Shown here piece by piece: positions 16,796 through 24,845 of a DNA stretch of 64,000 bases (its first letter is position 1; every line of letters begins with the position of its first letter). The translations under genes and the position numbers were made by a program. Origin of the DNA: Faecalibacterium prausnitzii (GTDB taxonomy: Bacteria; Bacillota; Clostridia; Oscillospirales; Ruminococcaceae); assembly GCF_003287495.1 (NCBI RefSeq), contig NZ_PRLE01000002.1, positions 372,001 through 436,000 of the forward strand, given 5' to 3'. The notes beneath the pieces are model-generated. The model was not told the origin of the DNA, did not search any database, and was given only the letters and a program-made list of their open reading frames with translations.

Positions 16796-16900
16796 AAGAG
16801 CAACTTAGGATTTTAGGCTCCCCGGTGTGTCTCGAACCACGCCGGGCCAAACCCGCAGGAACTGGCGGTCCCTGCGCGGTCAAAATTCATTCCGCCGGAG
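16796..16900 (+). promoter_or_regulatory. preQ1-III-type riboswitch upstream of queT
   Basis: The leader holds a 9-bp hairpin CCCGGTGTG/CACGCCGGG (16821-16829 with 16838-16846). Next comes a CCAAACCC linker, then a helix CTGGCGG/CCGCCGG (16862-16868 with 16892-16898). That helix takes in the GGAG ribosome site of queT (16897-16900). The order, the AGGATTTTAGGCTC segment and the GCGGTCAAAATTCAT loop match my memory of the class III preQ1 aptamer, described from Faecalibacterium and close relatives upstream of queT. Binding preQ1 would be expected to hide the ribosome site. The class assignment is from recall, not a model search. Confidence 0.85.
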
Positions 16901-16906
16901 TAGTAT

Positions 16907-17428
16907 ATGAAAAATAATGTTTCCGTCCGCAAACTGGCCCGCTGCGCGGTGGTGGCAGCCCTGTACGTTGTGCTCTGCATGGCGCTGCAGCCGCTCTCTT
17001 ACGGTGCCGTGCAGGTGCGTGTGGCCGAGGCTCTCTGCCTGCTGCCCGTGTTTGGCGCGGAGTATATTGCAGGTGTGGTGCTGGGCTGCTTCCTGGCAAA
17101 CCTGCTGGGCTCCACCATCGTGGATGTCATCCTTGGCACGCTGGCAACGCTGCTGGCCTGCGTGGTGACCTACAAGCTGCGCAATGTCCGCATCGGCGGG
17201 CTGGCAATCCCGGCCTCGCTGCCTCCGGTGGCGTTCAATGCCGTCATCATCGGCATTGAGATCGCGGTGCTCTTCCCGGAGCCGGGCTCCTCGGCTCCGC
17301 TCTGGCTGGCCTGCGTGTCCAACGGCATCTCGGTGGGCATCGGCGAGCTCATCAGCTGTACCGTGCTGGGTGTGCTGCTGGTGAAGATCATTGAATCCAA
17401 CACCGCCCTGAAAAAGATTTTTGAGTAA
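16907..17428 (+). CDS. queT: Queuosine precursor transporter QueT
   Basis: QueT is an S component of an energy-coupling-factor (ECF) transporter for queuosine precursors such as preQ1. The 173-residue product is almost entirely hydrophobic, with about five to six membrane segments. It has the family start RKLARCAVVAALYVVLCMALQPLSYGAVQVRVAEAL and the VFGAEYIAGVVLGCFLANL stretch. ECF modules are not adjacent and would be shared. The preQ1-III-type leader directly upstream supports the ligand. ATG 16907 lies 6 bases after the GGAG locked in the riboswitch helix. Confidence 0.93.
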   Translation: MKNNVSVRKLARCAVVAALYVVLCMALQPLSYGAVQVRVAEALCLLPVFGAEYIAGVVLGCFLANLLGSTIVDVILGTLATLLACVVTYKLRNVRIGGLAIPASLPPVAFNAVIIGIEIAVLFPEPGSSAPLWLACVSNGISVGIGELISCTVLGVLLVKIIESNTALKKIFE

Positions 17429-17450
17429 GCCCTCACAAAAGGAGGAAGCC

Positions 17451-18104
17451 ATGCAGCCAAACGGAATCATCTTCTGGGACTGGAACGGGACCCTGCTGGA
17501 CGATGTGGATTTCACCCACGGGTGCCTGAACTGGATGCTGGAAACGCACGGCTACCCCCAGCGGTATGACCTTGCCGAATACCGGGAGATCTTTGGTTTC
17601 CCCATTGAGGAATATTACCTCCGCGCCGGGTTTGATTTTGCCCGGCACCCCTACCCGGAGCTGGCTGCCCGGTTTATGGAGCACTATAACGCCGGAGTCG
17701 AGCGGCATTGCCCTGCCATGGCAAACGCCGCCGCCACGCTGGCAGAGCTCCAGCGCCGGGGCTGGCAGCAGGCTGTGCTTTCCGCCTCCCGCCGCGATTA
17801 CCTGATCGAGCAGGTACGCGCGCGGGGTCTTGAGGACTATTTTACCGAGTTGCTCGGTCTTCAGGACATTTACGGCGTGAGTAAGGTGCAGGTGGGCAAA
17901 GACTGGCTCCGGAACAGCGGGGTGGACCCTGCCGCCTGCGTGATGGTGGGGGATACCACCCACGATGCCGAGGTGGCGGCTGCCATGGGGACAAAATGCG
18001 TCCTCTGCACCAGCGGGCATCAGTCCCGCGCCCGGCTGGAGGCCGTGTGCGCCCATGTCATCGACGACATAAGCCAGCTGCCCGGGGTGCTGGAAACCCT
18101 TTAA
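17451..18104 (+). CDS. HAD superfamily hydrolase, phosphoglycolate-phosphatase-like
   Basis: A 217-residue haloacid-dehalogenase-fold phosphatase. Motif I is DWNGTLLDD (residues about 10-18), where the first Asp is the nucleophile. The usual second Asp of DxDGT is Asn, a variant also seen in other HAD proteins. Motif II (VLSASRRD), motif III Lys (SKVQVGKD) and motif IV (VMVGDTTHDAEVA) follow, with a helical cap in between, as in Gph-like enzymes. AGGAGG lies 6 bases before ATG 17451. It follows queT by 22 bases and may be under the same riboswitch control. Substrate unknown. Confidence 0.88.
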   Translation: MQPNGIIFWDWNGTLLDDVDFTHGCLNWMLETHGYPQRYDLAEYREIFGFPIEEYYLRAGFDFARHPYPELAARFMEHYNAGVERHCPAMANAAATLAELQRRGWQQAVLSASRRDYLIEQVRARGLEDYFTELLGLQDIYGVSKVQVGKDWLRNSGVDPAACVMVGDTTHDAEVAAAMGTKCVLCTSGHQSRARLEAVCAHVIDDISQLPGVLETL

Positions 18105-18124
18105 AAAACAGAAGACAAAAACCG

Positions 18125-18168
18125 ACAGCGTCCGCGCTTTGCAAAGAGTACGGGCGCTGTTTTGTTTT
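18125..18168 (+). terminator. Terminator of the queT-HAD unit
   Basis: ACAGCGTCCG (18125-18134) pairs with CGGGCGCTGT (18151-18160), followed by TTTGTTTT. Confidence 0.85.
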
Positions 18169-18252
18169 GGAAAAGATGCGGCAAAGAGACGCCGATGGGA
18201 ATGATTTTACAGAAAGTTCATTCAAAACACCGGAAAAACAGGGGAGTTGGAT

Positions 18253-18281
18253 TTGACGGCTCTGCGGGTTTGGTGTATCAT
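18253..18281 (+). promoter_or_regulatory. Promoter of secA
   Basis: TTGACG (18253-18258) and TATCAT (18276-18281) with 17-bp spacing. Confidence 0.8.
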
Positions 18282-18305
18282 ATATCTGTATGTTAGTTTT
18301 CCGCG

Positions 18306-18330
18306 CGGGCAGGCTTCTGCCCGGATTTTT
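18306..18330 (+). promoter_or_regulatory. Possible attenuator hairpin in the secA leader
   Basis: CGGGCAG (18306-18312) pairs with CTGCCCG (18317-18323) and is followed by GATTTTT inside the 5' leader of secA. It is terminator-like but short; whether it regulates secA is inference. Confidence 0.4.
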
Positions 18331-18349
18331 GATAGACGAGGTGTGATCA

Positions 18350-21190
18350 ATGTCCCTTGCTGAAAAACTCTTTGGCAGCTTCTCGGACCGAGAGCTGAAA
18401 AAGATCAACCCCCTGACCAAGCAGGTGCTGGCACTGGAGCCCAAGTATCAGGCCATGTCCGATCCTGAGCTGCAGGCCCAGACCCCGGCCTTGAAAGAAA
18501 AACTGGCTGCTGGCTCCACGCTGGATGAGATCCTGCCGGATGCTTTTGCCGTCTGCCGTGAGGCTGCTTGGCGTGTGCTGGGCATGAAGCATTTCCCCGT
18601 GCAGGTCACGGGAGGCATCGCCCTGCACCGGGGCGACATCGCTGAGATGCAGACCGGTGAAGGCAAAACGCTGGTGGCAACCCTGCCCGCCTACCTGAAC
18701 GCTCTGACCGGCGAGGGTGTGCATATCGTTACCGTCAACGATTACCTGGCCAAGCGCGACAGCGAGTGGATGGGCAAGCTCTACCGCTGGCTGGGCCTGA
18801 CCGTGGGCCTCATCGTGCAGGGGCTGGACGGCGATGCCCGCCGCCGTGCTTACAATGCCGATATCACCTACGGCACCAACAACGAGTTTGGTTTTGACTA
18901 CCTGCGCGACAACATGGTGACCTACAAGGACAACATGGTGCAGCGCGGCCATGTGTATGCCATCGTCGATGAGGTGGACTCCATCCTCATTGATGAGGCC
19001 CGCACGCCGCTGATCATTTCCGGCCGGGGCGAGGACTCCTCCAGCCTGTACACCCAGGTGGACCGCTTTGTCCGCACCCTGCGCAAGAGCGTGGTGGTGG
19101 AGCTGGAAGACAAGGTGGAGACCGATGAGCAGGCCGATGGCGATTACGTCGTGGACGAAAAGCACAAGACCTGCACCCTGACGGCCAAGGGCATCAAAAA
19201 GGCCGAGGAGTATTTCAAGATCGAGAACCTGGCCGCCGCCGAGAACATGACCCTGGCCCACCACATCGACCAGGCCATCAAGGCTTACGGCGTCATGCAG
19301 CGGGATATCGACTATGTGGTCAAGGACGGCGAGGTCATCATCGTCGATGAGTTCACGGGCCGTCTGATGATCGGCCGCCGGTACAACGAGGGCCTGCACC
19401 AGGCCATTGAGGCCAAGGAGGGCGTCAAGATCGCCGCCGAGAGCAAGACGCTGGCCACCATCACGTTCCAGAATTACTTCCGCATGTACAAGAAGCTGGC
19501 CGGTATGACCGGTACGGCCAAGACCGAGGCCACCGAGTTCACCGAGATTTACGGCCTGAACATCGTCACCGTGCCCACCAACCGCCCCAACATCCGCAAG
19601 GATTACCCGGACGCCGTGTACAAGACCGTCAACGGCAAGTACAAGGCGGTCATTGAGCAGGTGATGGAGTGCCATAAGAATGGCCAGCCGGTGCTGGTGG
19701 GTACCGTCAGCGTGGAGAAGAGCGAGACGCTGGCCAAGATGCTCCAGCGCTACACCCGGGATTTCAACGTCCTGAACGCCAAGAACCACGAGCGTGAAGC
19801 GGAGATCGTGGCGCAGGCCGGCAAAAAGGGTGCCATCACCATCGCCACCAACATGGCAGGCCGTGGTACCGATATCATGCTGGGCGGCAACGCCGAGTTC
19901 ATGGCCAAGGCCCAGATGCGCAAGGAGCACTTCTGTGAGAATCTGCTCAACCCCGAAAAGCCTGAGGACGCCGACCCCAGCGCCGTGGAGCTGCTGCTGA
20001 CCGAATCCGACGGCCACGGGGAAACCACCGACGAGAATATTCTGGCAGCCCGCAAGCGGTTTGAGGAGCTGTACGCGCAGTACAAGCCCGCCATTGAGGC
20101 CGAGGCCGACGAGGTGCGCAAGGCAGGCGGCCTGTTCATCATCGGCACCGAGCGGCACGAGAGCCGCCGCATCGATAACCAGCTGCGCGGCCGTGCCGGC
20201 CGTCAGGGCGACCCCGGTGCTTCCCGGTTCTACCTGAGCCTGGAAGATGACCTGATGCGCCTGTTTGGCGGCGACCGTGTGGCGGGCTTGATGGATACCC
20301 TCAAGATCGACGAGGACACCCCCATCGAGAACCGAATGATCACCAACACCCTCGAAAGTGCCCAGAAGAAGCTGGAGGGCCGCAACTTTGAGATCCGAAA
20401 GAACGTGCTGAAGTACGACGACGTCATGAATCAGCAACGCGAGATCATCTACGGCCAGCGCCACAAAGTGCTGGACGGCGAAGACATCTCCGCCGAGATG
20501 CACAAGATGCTGCGGGAGAACATCGACTCTTCCTGCGCCCAGTTCCTGGCGGGCGATGTCAAGGATGAGTGGGACTTTGGTGCTCTCCGCCGTCACTATC
20601 AGGGCTGGCTGACCACCGATGCCGACTTCCATTACACGGTGGAGGATTATGACAGCCTGAGCCGCGAGGGCATCGCCGATCTGCTGTATGACCGCGGCAT
20701 GGATGTCCTCAACGATAAAGAGCAGCGCTACGGTGCCCCCCTCATGCGGGAGCTGGAGCGTATCTGCCTGCTCAAGTGTGTAGACCGCCAGTGGATGGAC
20801 CATATTGATAATATGGATCAGCTGCGGCAGGGCATTGCGCTGCGCGGCTACGGCCAGAAAGACCCCGTGGTCGAGTACCGCATCGAGGGCTTTGATATGT
20901 TTGACCAGATGGTGGATTCCATCCGGGAGTCCAGCATCAAGATGCTGCTGACCATCGAGGTGCGGAAAGCCGGTGCCGCTCCCAAGCGGGAGCAGGTGGC
21001 CAAGCCTACCGGAGAGGGCTTTGTGCCCGGCAACGGTGCTCCCGGTGCCAAGGGTGCCCCCAAGGGCCAGCCGGTGCGGGTCATCAAGATCGGCCGGAAC
21101 GACCCCTGCCCCTGCGGCAGCGGCCTCAAATGGAAAAAGTGCACCTGCGCACAGTACCATCCGGACGGAGCGGGTAACACGCAGGAGTAA
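18350..21190 (+). CDS. secA: Preprotein translocase ATPase SecA
   Basis: SecA is the ATP-driven motor that pushes preproteins through SecYEG at the cytoplasmic membrane. The 946-residue product has Walker A TGEGKT at 102-107. The Walker B/DEAD-like [21 protein letters not shown] follows, then the preprotein cross-linking domain. The second motor half ([35 protein letters not shown]) and the helical scaffold come after it. A C-terminal zinc tail has Cys920-Pro-Cys922 and KWKKC. Length and zinc tail mark the main SecA1. It is monocistronic between its promoter and the perfect hairpin at 21203-21232. Confidence 0.98.
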   Translation: MSLAEKLFGSFSDRELKKINPLTKQVLALEPKYQAMSDPELQAQTPALKEKLAAGSTLDEILPDAFAVCREAAWRVLGMKHFPVQVTGGIALHRGDIAEMQTGEGKTLVATLPAYLNALTGEGVHIVTVNDYLAKRDSEWMGKLYRWLGLTVGLIVQGLDGDARRRAYNADITYGTNNEFGFDYLRDNMVTYKDNMVQRGHVYAIVDEVDSILIDEARTPLIISGRGEDSSSLYTQVDRFVRTLRKSVVVELEDKVETDEQADGDYVVDEKHKTCTLTAKGIKKAEEYFKIENLAAAENMTLAHHIDQAIKAYGVMQRDIDYVVKDGEVIIVDEFTGRLMIGRRYNEGLHQAIEAKEGVKIAAESKTLATITFQNYFRMYKKLAGMTGTAKTEATEFTEIYGLNIVTVPTNRPNIRKDYPDAVYKTVNGKYKAVIEQVMECHKNGQPVLVGTVSVEKSETLAKMLQRYTRDFNVLNAKNHEREAEIVAQAGKKGAITIATNMAGRGTDIMLGGNAEFMAKAQMRKEHFCENLLNPEKPEDADPSAVELLLTESDGHGETTDENILAARKRFEELYAQYKPAIEAEADEVRKAGGLFIIGTERHESRRIDNQLRGRAGRQGDPGASRFYLSLEDDLMRLFGGDRVAGLMDTLKIDEDTPIENRMITNTLESAQKKLEGRNFEIRKNVLKYDDVMNQQREIIYGQRHKVLDGEDISAEMHKMLRENIDSSCAQFLAGDVKDEWDFGALRRHYQGWLTTDADFHYTVEDYDSLSREGIADLLYDRGMDVLNDKEQRYGAPLMRELERICLLKCVDRQWMDHIDNMDQLRQGIALRGYGQKDPVVEYRIEGFDMFDQMVDSIRESSIKMLLTIEVRKAGAAPKREQVAKPTGEGFVPGNGAPGAKGAPKGQPVRVIKIGRNDPCPCGSGLKWKKCTCAQYHPDGAGNTQE

Positions 21191-21202
21191 CATAAGATCA
21201 TC

Positions 21203-21232
21203 CGCCCTCTCAGCTGCCTGAGAGGGCGTTTT
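21203..21232 (+). terminator. Terminator of secA
   Basis: A perfect 10-bp stem CGCCCTCTCA/TGAGAGGGCG (21203-21212 with 21219-21228) followed by TTTT. Confidence 0.9.
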
Positions 21233-21251
21233 GCAAAGGAGCGATGTTTGG

Positions 21252-22469
21252 ATGATGAAGCCGAATGAATTGCTGGAGGAAGCCAAGACCCTGCAGCCTC
21301 AGCTGCAGAAATGGCGGCGGACGATCCACCGCAACCCGGAGGTGGGCTTTGACCTGCCCAAGACCAAGGCGCTGGTCAAGCAGGCCCTGACCGAGATGGG
21401 TTATGCGCCGCAGGACTGCGGCAGGGCGGGTGTCCTCGCGCTGGCCGGGGGAAAGCGCCCGGGCAAGACCATCCTGCTCCGGGGCGATATGGACGCCCTG
21501 CCCATCTTTGAGGAGTCCGGAGAGGTGTTTGCCTCCGAGGTGCCGGGCAAGATGCACGGCTGCGGCCACGATATGCACACGGCCATGATGCTGGGTGCGG
21601 CAAAGCTGCTGAAAGAGCACGAGGAGGAGATCGAAGGCACCGTCAAGCTGGAATTCCAGCCGGCCGAAGAGATTTTCCAGGGCTCCCCGGATATGATCTC
21701 CAACGGCCTGCTGGAAAACCCGAAAGTGGACGCGGCGGTCATGTTCCATGTGCTGGCCGGGATGCCTCTGCCTCTGGGCGAGGTGCTGGTGCCGGGCGGC
21801 GGCATCACCATGGCAAGCTGTGAGCAATACCACATTGTGGTGCACGGCAAAGGCGGCCATGGTTCCATGCCGGAAAACTGCATCGACCCCATTACGGCCG
21901 CGGCCCATATCCACATTGCATTGCAGGAGATCAACGCCCGGGAACTCTCCCAGAATGATTTTGGCGTGCTGACCACCGGGCGGTTTGCGGCGGGAGCTGC
22001 TTCCAATGTCATCCCGGACACCGCCGAGATGTGGGGCACCATCCGCACCACCGACCCCGACAACAAGACCGGGGCGTTCATCCGGCAGCGGATGACGGAG
22101 ATTTCCGAGGGCGTGGCAAAGACGTTCCGCTGCACAGCGGAGGTGGAGTTCTCGGACTACTGCCCCTGCATGATGGTGGACAAGGCCCTGGCACAGGATG
22201 CCATGACCTATATGACCGACCTGCTGGGGAAGGGTGCCATGGATATGGCCCCGCTCACGGGTGGAAAACCTGGCGGCGGCAGTGAGGACTTTGCATTCGT
22301 GAGCCATGAGGTGCCCACGGTGAGCATGTTTTTGGCCTGCGGCAGCCCGGAGCGGGGCTACCGCTACGGCCAGCACCACCCCAAAGTCCGGTTTGATGAC
22401 AGCGTCCTCTGGGAGGGCAGCGCGGCGTACAGCTACTTTGCGCTGCGCTGGCTGGAGGGACACCGGTAA
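21252..22469 (+). CDS. M20D-family metal-dependent amidohydrolase
   Basis: A peptidase M20D-type amidohydrolase of 405 residues, the family of N-acyl-amino-acid and hippurate hydrolases and IAA-amino-acid conjugate hydrolases. Metal ligands are visible in RGDMDALP, GKMHGCGHDMHTAMMLGAAKLL, FQPAEE and near the C-terminus in GSEDFAFVS. The dimerisation domain GKGGHGSMPENCIDPI lies between. ATG 21252 is 10 bases after AAAGGAG; a TTG 21 bases upstream is inside the terminator. The exact amide substrate cannot be told. It precedes the LytTR regulator by 36 bases and may share its transcript. Confidence 0.92.
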   Translation: MMKPNELLEEAKTLQPQLQKWRRTIHRNPEVGFDLPKTKALVKQALTEMGYAPQDCGRAGVLALAGGKRPGKTILLRGDMDALPIFEESGEVFASEVPGKMHGCGHDMHTAMMLGAAKLLKEHEEEIEGTVKLEFQPAEEIFQGSPDMISNGLLENPKVDAAVMFHVLAGMPLPLGEVLVPGGGITMASCEQYHIVVHGKGGHGSMPENCIDPITAAAHIHIALQEINARELSQNDFGVLTTGRFAAGAASNVIPDTAEMWGTIRTTDPDNKTGAFIRQRMTEISEGVAKTFRCTAEVEFSDYCPCMMVDKALAQDAMTYMTDLLGKGAMDMAPLTGGKPGGGSEDFAFVSHEVPTVSMFLACGSPERGYRYGQHHPKVRFDDSVLWEGSAAYSYFALRWLEGHR

Positions 22470-22505
22470 GCCGAAAAACAGGAAGTGTGAAAAGGAGGAG
22501 CAGCC

Positions 22506-23216
22506 GTGCTGAAGATCGCGGTGGTGGAAGACCAGACCGAGGTGCGGGAGAGCCTGTGCCAGTTCATCCGGCAGTACGCCGGGGAGCAGGGCCTGCAGGC
22601 GGAAGTGGAACCCTTTGCGGACGGGGCCATCATTGCTGAGGGGTACCAGCCCGGGTATGACATCATTTTTCTGGATGTGGAAATGCCCCGGCTGGGCGGC
22701 TTCGGGGCGGCGGAGCGCATCCGTGCGGTGGACCCGGATGTGGTGCTGGTGTTCGTGACCAACATGGCCCAGTACGCCATCAAGGGGTACGAGGTGGACG
22801 CGCTGGATTATGTGCTCAAGCCGGTCAGCTATGGGGCGTTCTGCACCAAGCTCTCCCGGGCCATCCAGCGGGTGCAGCGCCGCAAGGGTGGGCAGGTGGC
22901 CCTGCAGCTTTCGGGCGGCGGGATGCAGTTGCTGGACACCGGCGATATCCTGTATCTGGAGACCCGCAACCGGATGCTCTACTACCACACCGCCACCCAG
23001 GAGTACGCGGTGCGGGGGAGCCTGGCCGGGGCTGAAAAGCAGTTGGCTGCCTACCACTTTGCCCGGTGCAACCAGTGCTATCTGGTCAACTTGCAGTACG
23101 TCCGGGGCGTGGAAAATGATTTTGTGCAGGTGGGGGACGCCCGCCTGGAGATCAGCCGTCGCCAGAAAGCCGCCTTTATGACGGCGGTGGCCTCCTATCT
23201 GGGAGGTGTGCTGTGA
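22506..23216 (+). CDS. LytTR-family response regulator
   Basis: A 236-residue AgrA/LytR-type regulator. The receiver domain (1-120) has the acidic pair in VVEDQTEV, the phospho-acceptor Asp57 in IIFLDVEMP and the conserved Lys in YVLKPVSY. Residues about 135-230 form the LytTR DNA-binding domain (TGDILYLETRNRMLYYHT, FARCNQCYLVNLQYVRGV). The start is GTG 22506, seven bases after AAGGAGGAG. It overlaps the sensor kinase gene by four bases (GTGA), so the two are translationally coupled. Confidence 0.93.
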   Translation: MLKIAVVEDQTEVRESLCQFIRQYAGEQGLQAEVEPFADGAIIAEGYQPGYDIIFLDVEMPRLGGFGAAERIRAVDPDVVLVFVTNMAQYAIKGYEVDALDYVLKPVSYGAFCTKLSRAIQRVQRRKGGQVALQLSGGGMQLLDTGDILYLETRNRMLYYHTATQEYAVRGSLAGAEKQLAAYHFARCNQCYLVNLQYVRGVENDFVQVGDARLEISRRQKAAFMTAVASYLGGVL

Positions 23217-24502
23217 TCGTTGTCGGCAGGCATGTGTTTTTTCGGGCGGTGCTGCGGTGGGGCGCGGCGCTGGCGTTCTGCTACCCGCTCAAGCACCGGG
23301 AACGGTTCTGGCTCCGGGCCGTGGAGCTGCTGCTGTCCCTGATGGCCCTGACCTGGCTGCTGGACCCCATGGCCCAGAGCAACTCGCTGGTGCAGCTGCA
23401 GGTCTCCCTGCTGGGAATGTACATCGGCTTTTTTATCCTGCTGGGTGCCATGATCTATGCCTGTGTGGAGATCGACAAAAAGAGTGCCCTCTACTGCGCG
23501 GTGTGGAGCCTGCTGACGGCCCAGACGGCTTACGAGGGCTGGAACCTCTTTGAGCTGCTCTGCGCGGTGAAAAGCCATCCGCTGAATATAAACAGTGTCC
23601 CGGTCAAGCTGCTGCAGGTGCTGACGGGTGTGGTGTTCTATGGAGTCATCTGCGGGACACTGGCCCGGAAGATCCCGGACAAAGGCGTGTACCACATCGG
23701 GCCCCGGCAGCTGGCCAGCGCGTTTTTTATGGGGATTATGTTCATGCTGCAGGCGGCGCTTTTAAGCAGTGCCCAGGCGCTGGACTGGCCCATGAGTGTT
23801 GTGGGCACCACCCTCATCGGGCAGCTTTACTTTTTGACGCTGCTCTATCTGCAGACGGAACTGTTCAAAAAATCCGACCTCCAAAAGGAGATGGAAACAC
23901 TGAATCTGCTCTACGAGCGGCAGCGCCAGCAGTATCAGGTGGCGCGGCAGAACGTGAACATCATCAACAAGCGCTGCCACGAGCTGCGGGTGCAGATCGC
24001 GGCCCTGCGCAAGCTGGCCCCGGACGCGGTGCCGCGGGAGACGCTGGAGGAGGCGGAGAACGCCGCCCGCCTCTACGACGCCGGGGCGAACTCCGGCAAC
24101 GAGGTGCTGGACGTGGTGCTCACCGAGAAGACCCTGCTCTGCCAGTCCCGGCGGGTGCAGCTCAATGCAGTGGCCAACGGCAGCTGCCTGCAGGGCTTTG
24201 AGCCCGGCGACCTGTACGCCCTGTTTGCCAACGCGCTGGACTACGCCATAGAGGGAGCCGTGCGGACGCCCGACCCGGCCCGGCGGAACATCGACCTGCT
24301 GGTCTGCGTGCGGCAGAGCTTTATCGTCATCAACGTCATCAGCCCGGCTCGGGAGCCGGAGGCTGCCGCGACCCGTACCGAGGCCTACGAGCTGAAAGTG
24401 CTCCGCCGCATCGTGCAGAAATACAGCGGCACCCTGACCACGGAAACGCAGAACGGCTTTTTTGCCATCAAGATCATTTTCCCGCTGAAGCAGGGAGAGT
24501 AA
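23213..24502 (+). CDS. GHKL-domain sensor histidine kinase, AgrC-like
   Basis: A 429-residue membrane sensor. The N-terminal half (residues 1-220) has about six hydrophobic segments. A coiled linker follows (about 225-260). Then comes the phospho-acceptor region INKRCHELRVQIAAL, whose His is the likely site, and a HATPase_c_5-like domain with the N-box LYALFANALDYAIEGA. This is the AgrC/NatK layout that pairs with LytTR regulators. No signal-peptide pheromone gene or AgrB-like protease is next to it, so the stimulus is unknown. It ends at the terminator 24520-24570. Confidence 0.9.
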   Translation: MIVVGRHVFFRAVLRWGAALAFCYPLKHRERFWLRAVELLLSLMALTWLLDPMAQSNSLVQLQVSLLGMYIGFFILLGAMIYACVEIDKKSALYCAVWSLLTAQTAYEGWNLFELLCAVKSHPLNINSVPVKLLQVLTGVVFYGVICGTLARKIPDKGVYHIGPRQLASAFFMGIMFMLQAALLSSAQALDWPMSVVGTTLIGQLYFLTLLYLQTELFKKSDLQKEMETLNLLYERQRQQYQVARQNVNIINKRCHELRVQIAALRKLAPDAVPRETLEEAENAARLYDAGANSGNEVLDVVLTEKTLLCQSRRVQLNAVANGSCLQGFEPGDLYALFANALDYAIEGAVRTPDPARRNIDLLVCVRQSFIVINVISPAREPEAAATRTEAYELKVLRRIVQKYSGTLTTETQNGFFAIKIIFPLKQGE

Positions 24503-24519
24503 AACAAAATAATGAAAAC

Positions 24520-24570
24520 ACAGCGATATGCGGACTCTGACAAAGAGAATGCGTATCGCTGTATTTTTAT
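24520..24570 (+). terminator. Terminator of the LytTR/GHKL operon
   Basis: ACAGCGATATGC (24520-24531) pairs with GCGTATCGCTGT (24551-24562), one wobble, followed by ATTTTTAT. Confidence 0.85.
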
Positions 24571-24586
24571 TGTTTGGAAGCGTCCT

Positions 24587-24637
24587 TGCCCTCTCAGGCG
24601 CTTGCGCGCCAGCTCTCCCAAAGGGAGAGCCTCTGGC
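24587..24637 (+). repeat. Palindromic intergenic repeat, copy C
   Basis: Holds GCTCTCCC/GGGAGAGC (24612-24619 with 24623-24630) and a preceding GCCCTCTCAGGCGC segment that resembles the left arm of copy B at 16629. The rest of the 343-base gap contains only the GH2 promoter. Confidence 0.6.
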
Positions 24638-24752
24638 GATTCGCAACGTTTGTTGGATACAACTGATTGTGAAAGTTGCACAATGATTTTGCTTTGGATT
24701 TGGAAGCGAAAAACCGAATATCCTCTCAAAACGACCACTTTTCGCAACCATC

Positions 24753-24780
24753 TTGCAAAAAATATTTGCTTTGATAAAAT
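24753..24780 (+). promoter_or_regulatory. Promoter of the glycoside-use locus
   Basis: TTGCAA (24753-24758) and TAAAAT (24775-24780) with 16-bp spacing in an AT-rich stretch upstream of the GH2 gene. Confidence 0.55.
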
Positions 24781-24845
24781 ACTGACGAACGAAAACGAAC
24801 GGAATGAATCCCGTGAAAATACGACCAAGTTTAAGGAGACGGCTT

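Noticed and set aside
18347-21286. 979-codon reading frame antisense to secA
   Set aside because: Shadow of secA codon use; no start signal or domain.
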